This document shows positions 50,755 to 58,454 of a DNA stretch of 64,000 nucleotides, piece after piece; position 1 is the first letter of the stretch; every line of letters starts with the position of its first letter. The DNA is from Flavobacterium sp. UBA7663. Its GTDB lineage: Bacteria > Bacteroidota > Bacteroidia > Flavobacteriales > Flavobacteriaceae. Where the stretch lies: contig NZ_DLHR01000001.1 in assembly GCF_002483315.1 (NCBI RefSeq), forward strand, positions 1-64,000, in the 5' to 3' direction. Below the pieces are notes generated by a model. The model had not been told where the DNA came from. It was given only the letters and a program-made list of their open reading frames with translations, and searched no databases. Position numbers and translations under genes: made by a program.

Positions 50755-53453
50755 AAATCTGTATTTTCAATATTTTTTATCGGTAAAGTAAAAGAAATAC
50801 ATGCGCCTTTTATACTTGGTTCTACCCAAATTTTACCTTTGTGATGTTCTATAATTTGTTTGCAAATTGCCAATCCTAATCCGCTACCAACGGGTTTTTT
50901 GAAATTCTGATTGGAAGCTTGATAAAATTTGTCAAATATAACTTCAAAATCGTTAGGATTAATGCCTTTTCCGTTATCTTGAACAGAAGTTATTACAAAA
51001 TTATCCTTCTTTTTTACTTGAATCGTTATTAAACCTTCACTTTCGGGGCAAAATTTAATGGCATTTGACAACAAATTCGTAACTACTTGAATGATTCGAT
51101 CTTCATCATAATATGCAAAAATAGTATCTTTACTTTCTACATAAATACTGATTTTCTTGTTTTTAATCAATTGTTGTAAAGGTTCAATCGAATGTTCAAT
51201 GGTAGCAATTAAGTTGTTTAGACTTGGATGAATGGTTTGTTTCCCTGTTTCAAATTTTTCTAAATCTAAAATTTTATCAATCAAACGATTCAAACGATCA
51301 GATTCGGAAATGATATTTTGTAGAAATTGTTTTTTTAACTCTTCCGGAATTTCGTCGTCATCGTGCAAAATTTCGCTTGCAGCACGAATAGCGGTAATTG
51401 GTGTACGAAGTTCGTGTGTAACAGTGTCTAAAAATTCGTCTTTTTGGATGTCTTTTCGAACCAAGGTTTCATTTGCTTTTTGAAGTTGCGAAGTAATTTC
51501 TTTTAACTCATTAGAAGTTTCCAGCAGCTTTTTATTGGTTATAATGTTTTCTTTGGATTCTTCTAAGATTTTCAGTACTTCAGGAAGCGTTACTTTTTCT
51601 TCTTTTACCACACTTGAAATTAAAATTCTAGCCGAAGCTGTTCCAATGTGTCCCGTTAATAAATTTTCGGCAAATTTAACTAACCGAGCATCTGCAAGCT
51701 CTTGATTTTTATCCACATTATATTTTACGTTGAAAATATTTAAAGCCCGTTTGGTTCGTTCTTCACCTAAAAACCGAACTAAAACTTTTTCAATATCACT
51801 AGTATAAGCGGTTCCTTTCCAAACGAATGCATTTTCATGATTGGTGCTATATTTTTCGATGTCAACGTACATTTCGGCATAATTGCGTTCGCGGTAATTT
51901 CCTTTAAAGCTCACAGAAACCGCAAAATAAGTTAATGAATTAAACAACATACTCCAAAACAAAGCATGTGGCACAGGTTGCAAATAATCCAAACCAAAAA
52001 GTTGGAAGGGTTTTAATAAGCCAATTTTCATAAAACCTTCCGAAATAAAAGAACTTTCGTTGTTGGTTAGTCCAATAGCATATGGCAATAATAAGGTATA
52101 AATACAGATTAGAAATCCAATTAAAATTCCATAAATAGCTCCCATTCTTGAACCTCTGCGCCAGAAAATTGCTCCGAAAAATGCTGGTGCTAATTGGGCA
52201 ATAATTACAAACGAAATTAATCCGATGGAAACCAAACTGTAATCTAATGCGAAGAATCTGTAAATAAAATAGGCAACAATAATTAATGAAAAAATTCCTA
52301 TTTTACGAATATTGACAATTTTTTTGTTATTGATAACTTGTTCCTCACTACGTAATTTTCCTAAAAAAGTATATGGAATTAATAAGTTGTTACTCAACAT
52401 GGTAGATAAACTTATGCTCGAAACTACAATCATGGAAATGGCTGCCGAAAATCCGCCTAAAAACACTAAAACAGTTAATGTGGTATTATTGAAATATTGA
52501 GGGATTAGTAACGAATACGTGTCGGCATTAGCGTCAGTTCCTTCAAATAAGACATTTCCGCCCCAAGCAATTGGATAAACAAAAATATTAAAAAGCAATA
52601 AGTACAAAGGAAACAACCAAATAGCAGTTTTTATGTGACGTTCTCTATTGTTTTCAACCACTGACATTTGAAATTGTCTTGGTAACAAAAAGATTGCAAA
52701 AAGTGAAACCATACTTAGAAAAAACCAATTTAGACCTTGTTCTAATCCGCCAATGGTATTTTTCTCTTTAAAATTCTCTAAAAGAGAAGCTTTTGCATAT
52801 ATATCATCGTAACCATCGAAAACAAAGTAGGTTACATAAACTCCAATAATGATAAAAAAGACTAATTTTAGTACGCTTTCTAGGGCAACAGCGGTAACAA
52901 TCCCTTTTCTTTTTTCGGATGCGTCTACATAACGCGTTCCGTAATAAGATGCAAAAAGTGCTAAAGCAATCGCAACATAAGTTGTGGTATCATCAAAAAT
53001 GTAAGAACTTGTATTTGTTTGAGTTACAATATGAAACGTTTCCGAAATTGCTTTTAGTTGCAATGCAATATAGGGTAAAACTCCTGCCAAGCAAACAACA
53101 GTTACAATAGCTCCTAAAAAACGACTATTACCGTAACGAAGCGAAATAAAATCGGCAATACTTGAAATTTTATTCACACGAGAAATGCGAATGATTTTAT
53201 TCAAAATAATAATCCAAGCCGGTATAATGATTATTGGTCCGATGTAAATAGGCAAATATCCTAAACCAGAATTCGCTGCAACACCTATACTTCCATAATA
53301 CGTCCAAGCAGTACAATACACGGCTAATGATAAAGAATAGATGTATGAATTATTAGTCCATTTGACATTTTCTTTTTTTTCTGCCCAATGTGCTATAAAA
53401 AAAAGAATACCCAAATAGCCTAATAAAATAAGTAAAAGAACTGCACTATTCAT
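50751..53453 (-). CDS. SLC5 (sodium/solute symporter)-type sensor histidine kinase
   Basis: The 900-residue protein has about 13 membrane helices of the SLC5/STAC symporter fold (residues 1 to about 530; AVYCTAWTYYGSIGVAANSGLGYLPIYIGP near 45), a linker and coiled coil (about 620-670), DHp with THELRTPITAIRAASEIL (phospho-His about 680) and an ATPase domain (NLLSNAIKFCPE, QDNGKGI, GSGLGLAICKQIIEHH). It resembles CrbS/CbrA, which govern acetate and carbon use. Adjacent acs, prpE and actP genes agree with that. It overlaps the small upstream gene by 8 bp. Confidence 0.9.
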   Translation of the reverse strand: MNSAVLLLILLGYLGILFFIAHWAEKKENVKWTNNSYIYSLSLAVYCTAWTYYGSIGVAANSGLGYLPIYIGPIIIIPAWIIILNKIIRISRVNKISSIADFISLRYGNSRFLGAIVTVVCLAGVLPYIALQLKAISETFHIVTQTNTSSYIFDDTTTYVAIALALFASYYGTRYVDASEKRKGIVTAVALESVLKLVFFIIIGVYVTYFVFDGYDDIYAKASLLENFKEKNTIGGLEQGLNWFFLSMVSLFAIFLLPRQFQMSVVENNRERHIKTAIWLFPLYLLLFNIFVYPIAWGGNVLFEGTDANADTYSLLIPQYFNNTTLTVLVFLGGFSAAISMIVVSSISLSTMLSNNLLIPYTFLGKLRSEEQVINNKKIVNIRKIGIFSLIIVAYFIYRFFALDYSLVSIGLISFVIIAQLAPAFFGAIFWRRGSRMGAIYGILIGFLICIYTLLLPYAIGLTNNESSFISEGFMKIGLLKPFQLFGLDYLQPVPHALFWSMLFNSLTYFAVSVSFKGNYRERNYAEMYVDIEKYSTNHENAFVWKGTAYTSDIEKVLVRFLGEERTKRALNIFNVKYNVDKNQELADARLVKFAENLLTGHIGTASARILISSVVKEEKVTLPEVLKILEESKENIITNKKLLETSNELKEITSQLQKANETLVRKDIQKDEFLDTVTHELRTPITAIRAASEILHDDDEIPEELKKQFLQNIISESDRLNRLIDKILDLEKFETGKQTIHPSLNNLIATIEHSIEPLQQLIKNKKISIYVESKDTIFAYYDEDRIIQVVTNLLSNAIKFCPESEGLITIQVKKKDNFVITSVQDNGKGINPNDFEVIFDKFYQASNQNFKKPVGSGLGLAICKQIIEHHKGKIWVEPSIKGACISFTLPIKNIENTDL

Positions 53454-53640
53454 AATAACGTTGTACTACAATCCAAGACATTAAAATCGAAAATAACCAA
53501 GCCGAAAAGACATAAATATAAATGATAGGAAATCCTAAAAAACTTTCGGAACTATCAAATAATAATACTATTGGCAAGTTGAGAGCCAAAAGCAATAGAA
53601 ATGATAAAACTACTAATTTTTGTTGATGTCTTTTTTTCAT
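53446..53640 (-). CDS. Small two-helix membrane protein
   Basis: The 64-residue protein has two membrane helices (about residues 9-27 and 38-58). It overlaps the kinase gene by 8 bp and probably is a small subunit or chaperone of the SLC5-like part, comparable to the DUF4212 partner of ActP-like symporters. No named family is recognised. Confidence 0.75.
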   Translation of the reverse strand: MKKRHQQKLVVLSFLLLLALNLPIVLLFDSSESFLGFPIIYIYVFSAWLFSILMSWIVVQRYYE

Positions 53641-53683
53641 TGAGAATTGTAGGTATATTTTATATTAACTTTTTAAAAATACA

Positions 53684-53714
53684 AACTCTGTTCTTGAAAA
53701 ACAAGAACAGAGTT
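53684..53714 (-). terminator. Rho-independent terminator of the symporter operon
   Basis: A 13-bp perfect stem AACTCTGTTCTTG / CAAGAACAGAGTT with a 5-base loop; on the minus strand it is followed by TTGTATTTTT. It separates the symporter genes from the sensor-kinase genes. Confidence 0.85.
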
Positions 53715-53739
53715 GTAAAATAATTTATTTTCTATGAAA

Positions 53740-55488
53740 TTAGTGAGCAGCTCCTGCTTCTGCAGCACCAGAAGGTATACGGATATTTTCTACAATATCT
53801 TGCACTTCTTGTGGTGGCGCTGGTGTAAACTTACTTACTAATAAAGCAACAATAAAGTTTGCAATCATAGCAACTGTTCCAAATCCTTCTGGAGAAATTC
53901 CAAACCACCATTCCGATTTGTCTGGCATATCACCAATCCAACCTAGTTTGAATTTCGCCATATAGTATAACATTAATGCCATACCAACAACCATACCTGC
54001 AACAGCTCCTTCTTTGTTCATTTTTTTATTGAAAATACCCAAAATAATAGCAGGGAAGAATGAAGCAGCGGCTAATCCGAAAGCCAATGCTACAACGGCG
54101 GCCACGAAACCTGGAGGATTAATTCCGAAATATCCTGCAATAATTACAGCTACAGCGGCAGAAATACGAGCAGTCCATAATTCTCCTTTTTCAGAAATAT
54201 TTGGGTTAACCATTTTCTTGATTAAATCGTGAGAAACAGCCGCAGAAATTACTAACAATAAACCAGCAGCAGTTGAAAGTGCAGCAGCTAAAGCTCCAGC
54301 AGCAACCAATGCAATAACCCAGTTAGGTAATTTTGCAATTTCAGGATTTGCTAATACCATGATATCATTATCGATATACAATTCGTTAGCACTTTCAGCA
54401 TTTGGTTGGTCTTTTTGTGGTTTACCATCTTTCAATACAAAAGCATCTCCTTTTACATATTGAATTTTTCCATCAGCATTTTTATCATTATAGATTAAAA
54501 GACCAGTTTTTTCCCAGTTTTTAAACCATTGAGGCATGTCTGCATAATTTTTATTACTAACTGTTTCGATTAAGTTAGTTCTTGCAAAAACAGATACTGC
54601 AGGAGCTGTTGTATATAAAATCACAATAAATACTAATGCTAATCCAGCAGATTTACGTGCGTCTTTTACATTTTTAACGGTAAAGAAACGAACAATTACG
54701 TGAGGTAATCCAGCAGTTCCAACCATTAAAGCTAAGGTAATTGCTAAAACGTCAATCATCGATTTTGAACCATCTGTATATTCAGTAAAACCTAATTCTG
54801 TAGACAAACCATTTAACTTATCAAGTAAATAAGTATCTGTTCCGACTACAGTTCCTCCCATTCCTAATTGTGGAATTGGATTACCTGTCATTTGTATTGA
54901 AATGAAGATTGCTGGCACCATGAAAGCGAAAATCAATACACAGTATTGTGCTACTTGCGTATAAGTAATACCTTTCATCCCTCCTAAAACCGCGTAGAAT
55001 AAAACGATTACCATTCCAATGATTACACCGGTGTTAATTTCAACTTCTAAGAATCTTGAAAATACAACTCCTACTCCACGCATTTGACCCGCTACATATG
55101 TAAATGATACAATCAAAGCACAGAAAACAGCTACCGAACGTGCAGTTTTTGAGTAGTATCGATCTCCAATAAAATCAGGCACCGTGAATTTTCCGAATTT
55201 TCTTAAATAAGGAGCTAAAAGTAATGCTAAAAGTACATAACCTCCGGTCCAACCCATTAAGTAAACCGCTCCATCATAACCTGCAAAAGAAATAATTCCT
55301 GCCATTGAAATAAACGATGCGGCAGACATCCAATCGGCAGCAGTTGCCATACCATTAGCTAATGGAGAAACTCCTCCACCAGCTACATAAAACTCTTTAG
55401 TAGAACCCGCTCTTGTCCAAATAGCAATTCCAATGTAGATTGCAAACGTAATTCCTACAATAATATATGTCCAAATTTTTACATCCAT
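53740..55488 (-). CDS. actP: Sodium/acetate symporter, ActP-like (SLC5 family)
   Basis: The 582-residue inner-membrane protein has about 13 helices and the ActP/VC_2705 markers: EFYVAGGGVSPLANGMATAADWMSAASFISMAG (about residues 32-64), GGYVLLALLLAPYLRKFGKFTVPDFIGDRYY (about 81-111), and LPHVIVRFFTVKNVKDARKSAG (about 260). A hydrophilic insertion (about 305-385) contains a DKNADGKIQ loop like a Ca-binding EF-hand. It should import acetate or another short carboxylate with sodium. It follows the DUF4212 gene, as in other members of this two-component transporter family. Confidence 0.88.
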   Translation of the reverse strand: MDVKIWTYIIVGITFAIYIGIAIWTRAGSTKEFYVAGGGVSPLANGMATAADWMSAASFISMAGIISFAGYDGAVYLMGWTGGYVLLALLLAPYLRKFGKFTVPDFIGDRYYSKTARSVAVFCALIVSFTYVAGQMRGVGVVFSRFLEVEINTGVIIGMVIVLFYAVLGGMKGITYTQVAQYCVLIFAFMVPAIFISIQMTGNPIPQLGMGGTVVGTDTYLLDKLNGLSTELGFTEYTDGSKSMIDVLAITLALMVGTAGLPHVIVRFFTVKNVKDARKSAGLALVFIVILYTTAPAVSVFARTNLIETVSNKNYADMPQWFKNWEKTGLLIYNDKNADGKIQYVKGDAFVLKDGKPQKDQPNAESANELYIDNDIMVLANPEIAKLPNWVIALVAAGALAAALSTAAGLLLVISAAVSHDLIKKMVNPNISEKGELWTARISAAVAVIIAGYFGINPPGFVAAVVALAFGLAAASFFPAIILGIFNKKMNKEGAVAGMVVGMALMLYYMAKFKLGWIGDMPDKSEWWFGISPEGFGTVAMIANFIVALLVSKFTPAPPQEVQDIVENIRIPSGAAEAGAAH

Positions 55489-55512
55489 GATTATAAATTT
55501 TTATCTTATTAA

Positions 55513-55773
55513 TTAATCGTTATCAAAACCATATTTTTTATCTAATTTGTTCATTAAACGAACGTAGACAAAAATTAAGATTACGAAAACATACATTGAT
55601 CCTTGTTGGGCAAACCAAAATCCAAGTGGAAATCCACCTAATTTGATTGTGTTTAATTGGTCTACAAATAGAATTCCTGCTCCATACGAGCATAGAAACC
55701 AAATGCTTAAAAGAATTAGAAGGTATCTTAAATTTTCCTTCCAATAAGCCGTAGCGTGTTTTTGATCACTCAT
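55513..55773 (-). CDS. DUF4212 symporter small subunit
   Basis: The 86-residue protein has two membrane helices (about residues 16-36 and 50-72), with the family segment RYLLILLSIWFLCSYGAGILFVDQLN and FPLGFWFAQQGSMYVFVILIFVYVRLMNKLDKKYG. It is the small partner of the SLC5 symporter encoded 24 bp downstream. Confidence 0.92.
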   Translation of the reverse strand: MSDQKHATAYWKENLRYLLILLSIWFLCSYGAGILFVDQLNTIKLGGFPLGFWFAQQGSMYVFVILIFVYVRLMNKLDKKYGFDND

Positions 55774-55797
55774 TGTTTATTAGTTTTTGATTGTTTG

Positions 55798-57045
55798 TTA
55801 AAATGAATAGGCACATGAAATCATTGCTCTAAAATTACCAACATCTGTAGTGTTTCCACCAATCGATGCATCTGATTCTAAATCACCCCATGTAGCAGCA
55901 GTATACTCTAACTCTGGTGTAATTCTAAATTTATTTTGTTTGAAATCAACTCTTGCTGCAGCTCTCCAAACATTATCAACACCTCTTGTTCCAGAAGTTC
56001 CTCTCATGTATAATGCAGTTGCACCATCTTTTCCTGTTCCATCGTTTTTAGTATATCCAAAAAAGAATCCAGGTGCAGTTTTCGCATTATTACTAGCAAT
56101 ATCTAACCACAATGATGTTGTTTTTGTTGCTTCATATTTTTCAACTTGTCCTGGTGTTGTATATCCAGCAAAACCACCAAGCATTACTAAATTATACATA
56201 TTTTCACCTGTAATTCCGTAAGCCTTGATGTGAAATTTATCATTATTGTATTTGAAATATCCTACAAATGATAAACTATTTACTTTTTCATCTGACACTA
56301 AACCATTAGAAACCGTTAAAGGTTGTAAAGATTTAAATTCAGCTCCTAAACCTGCAATCCAATTTTTGTTTTTGAATTGAAATTGTCCGTGAAATGTTGG
56401 AATTGATGAATTAATTGAAGCAGAATTTTGGGTTCCCCCAGTTGCGGTTGCGGTTGTAAATTCTCTTTCTTTGTACGCGGTTAACGCAAATGAAATATTA
56501 TTTGAAAGACTATGTTTAACTCTAATTTGTGATGCCCAACCAAATGGGTTAAATAAAATACCTGTACTAAAGTTTGCTACTCCAGGAAAAACTTCAGGAA
56601 TAAACGTTGGATACCAAGTTTGTCCCATTGTAACAGTAGTTTTAGACCATTCTAAACTTGCAAAAGCATGTCTTAATCTAAATTGACCAATAGAACCTTC
56701 CGTATTACCAAAGAAATCGCCCTCTAATGTACCTGAAGTTTTAGCTCCCCAAACATTTGGTCCTTTTGCTTTAACACCTAATCTTGAAACTACAGATAAA
56801 AAATTTGAAGCACCTGCATCGTTAATATCTTTTCCGTTAGCATCTAAAACTTCATCTAAAGGATATAGGTTTAAATTATATTCCCTTACTTGAGCTGATT
56901 TTCTTGTATCCCAAATATAATCAGTTCGAACGAAACCATAAAGATTTACGTCCCACTCCTTTTCTGCAGGTGCAGTTGCTGGAGTTGTTTGAGAATATCC
57001 CGAAAAGGATAAAGCTACAAACGATGCAATTAATACTTTTTTCAT
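55798..57045 (-). CDS. Outer-membrane porin-like protein
   Basis: The 415-residue protein has a signal peptide (cleavage near GYSQT), a DcaP-like/porin opening (EWDVNLYGFVRTDYIWDTRKSAQVREYNLNLYPL) and alternating beta strands, and ends with NFRAMISCAYSF, a Phe-terminated strand as needed for outer-membrane assembly. It heads the operon with the DUF4212 and ActP-like genes, so it probably lets short carboxylates pass the outer membrane. Confidence 0.82.
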   Translation of the reverse strand: MKKVLIASFVALSFSGYSQTTPATAPAEKEWDVNLYGFVRTDYIWDTRKSAQVREYNLNLYPLDEVLDANGKDINDAGASNFLSVVSRLGVKAKGPNVWGAKTSGTLEGDFFGNTEGSIGQFRLRHAFASLEWSKTTVTMGQTWYPTFIPEVFPGVANFSTGILFNPFGWASQIRVKHSLSNNISFALTAYKEREFTTATATGGTQNSASINSSIPTFHGQFQFKNKNWIAGLGAEFKSLQPLTVSNGLVSDEKVNSLSFVGYFKYNNDKFHIKAYGITGENMYNLVMLGGFAGYTTPGQVEKYEATKTTSLWLDIASNNAKTAPGFFFGYTKNDGTGKDGATALYMRGTSGTRGVDNVWRAAARVDFKQNKFRITPELEYTAATWGDLESDASIGGNTTDVGNFRAMISCAYSF

Positions 57046-57120
57046 AATTTAAGTTTTGGTTAGTTGTGCATTTCTGCATGACCAAATTCTAAAATTATGT
57101 TAACGAAAAAAATTGTAATA

Positions 57121-57142
57121 TATAATTTTGTAAAATGGTATA
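57121..57142. promoter_or_regulatory. ATTTTGTAAAAT site upstream of the porin gene
   Basis: TATA-ATTTTGTAAAAT-GGTATA, a near-perfect palindrome that lies about 85 bp before the porin start and about 35-40 bp before a plausible -7 region. It is closely related to the site at 57584-57607 and partly overlaps the dehydrated end of the next gene's 3' flank. Confidence 0.4.
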
Positions 57143-57143
57143 G

Positions 57144-57563
57144 TTAATCTTTAAAACGTTCCCATTTAATAAGCATAAACTTATCACCAAGCTCTGTTAT
57201 AATCATACCTGCACCAGACAATCTATCTTTATTTTGAAGGTATTCAACCAGCTCATTGTGCTTGAAAATCTTATAAGTTGGATGATAATTTGGATGTGGC
57301 GGTTTTTTGATTTTAAACTCTTTCACCCAATTGCTAATCGATACGTGCGAAACTCCTAAAATACGCTCAATTTCTCTAAAACTTAAACCTTCTAAATACA
57401 GTTGTAATGCTTTAGTTACATAGTAATCATCTATCTTTTTACCTAATTTGTTGACAGTGAAATAATAATTACAAGATTTACACAAATACCTTTGTCTATC
57501 TTTGATTACACCACTTTTTACAATTGAATCGCTTTGGCATTTGGGACATGCTAAAATCTCCAT
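57144..57563 (-). CDS. Zinc-ribbon/helix-turn-helix regulator, InsA-like
   Basis: The 139-residue protein has an N-terminal four-Cys zinc ribbon of the IS1 InsA type (CPKCQSDSIVKSG...RYLCKSCNYYF, residues 6-39), then an HTH (LYLEGLSFREIERILGVSHVSISNWVKEF, about residues 56-84) and a C-terminal domain of about 50 residues with no catalytic motif. It lacks any transposase part and lies at the end of an acetate operon, so a stand-alone regulator is more likely than an IS remnant. A perfect palindrome lies 21 bp upstream of its start, and a similar one upstream of the porin gene. Confidence 0.75.
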   Translation of the reverse strand: MEILACPKCQSDSIVKSGVIKDRQRYLCKSCNYYFTVNKLGKKIDDYYVTKALQLYLEGLSFREIERILGVSHVSISNWVKEFKIKKPPHPNYHPTYKIFKHNELVEYLQNKDRLSGAGMIITELGDKFMLIKWERFKD

Positions 57564-57583
57564 ATATATAATTTTTGCATAAA

Positions 57584-57607
57584 TATACTAATTTTGCAAA
57601 ATATACA
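57584..57607. promoter_or_regulatory. Palindromic operator upstream of the InsA-like regulator
   Basis: TATACTA-ATTTTGCAAAAT-ATACA with a perfect 12-bp palindrome at 57591-57602; a degenerate copy (ATTTTTGCATAAAT) lies at 57570-57583. Related sites occur at 57125, 48074 and 50202, all upstream of acetate/propionate genes. Confidence 0.5.
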
Positions 57608-57808
57608 AAAATATTGTTCGTAATTTTTCAAATATATTTTTTTACATATCACAATTATTTTGAATAAAAATTACACATAATGCAATAATAATCAAATACT
57701 AGCTTTTTTATGATTTTTAGAATGTTCATAAAAATATTCAATTTTATCAAAAAAGTATAGTTATGACTTTAAATTATTTTACTTAATTTGTAGAAACAAC
57801 ACTAAACT

Positions 57809-58414
57809 ATGCAATTCGATATTCAACATACCGAATCTTCCGCTTTATACAAGCTTTTAACTGGAACCGTAATTCCAAGACCTATTGGTTGGATTTCAAC
57901 AGTTGATGCTAATGGAATTAATAACCTTGCTCCTTTTTCCTTTTTTAATGTAGTAAGTGAAGATCCACCACACATTATGTTTTCAACTGTTAGAACTGGA
58001 AACAAAAACAAAGACACCTTAAATAATATATTAGATAACAAACAATTCGTTGTCAATTTAGTTACGGAAGAAGTTGTAGAACAAATGAATACCACTTCTC
58101 AAAGCGTAGCTTCTGATATTGATGAATTTGAATTAGCTGGAGTTACTCCTATTGATGCTATTTATATCAAGCCAAAACGTGTCAAAGAAAGCTTAGTTCA
58201 TTTTGAATGTGAAATGGTACATCATTATTTTATTGAAAAGCATCAAAATGGTGGCGCTTGCATTATCATCGGTAAAATAATCACAATGCATATTGATGAT
58301 TCAATTCTTATGGAAAATAATAAAATAAACTTAGAAATATATAAGCCTGTTGCTCGTTTAGCAGGTTCGAATTATAGTAAACTCGGAGAAATTTTCTCTA
58401 TAAAAAGACAATAA
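57809..58414 (+). CDS. Flavin reductase family protein (DIM6/NTAB type)
   Basis: The 201-residue protein has the flavin-reductase split-barrel pattern: LLTGTVIPRPIGWISTVDANGINNLAPFSFFNVVSEDPPHIMFS (about residues 12-55) and KDTLNNILDNKQFVVNLVTEE. It should bind FMN and use NAD(P)H. It is the first gene of the aromatic-CoA cluster and may supply reduced flavin or act on a pathway intermediate. Confidence 0.88.
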   Translation: MQFDIQHTESSALYKLLTGTVIPRPIGWISTVDANGINNLAPFSFFNVVSEDPPHIMFSTVRTGNKNKDTLNNILDNKQFVVNLVTEEVVEQMNTTSQSVASDIDEFELAGVTPIDAIYIKPKRVKESLVHFECEMVHHYFIEKHQNGGACIIIGKIITMHIDDSILMENNKINLEIYKPVARLAGSNYSKLGEIFSIKRQ

Positions 58415-58454
58415 CTAATTATCAATTATCCATTGTTAATTATCAATTAAAAAC

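Noticed and set aside
57104..57142. Possible third dif-like site (TGTAAAAT followed by GTATAGTTA, as at 37236)
   Set aside because: The arm and centre spacing do not fit the 11-6-11 layout, and the sequence is explained better as a copy of the ATTTTGCAAAAT palindrome.
57144..57563. IS1-type insertion-sequence remnant
   Set aside because: No InsB/DDE part or terminal inverted repeats are seen nearby; the gene is intact and has its own palindrome upstream.
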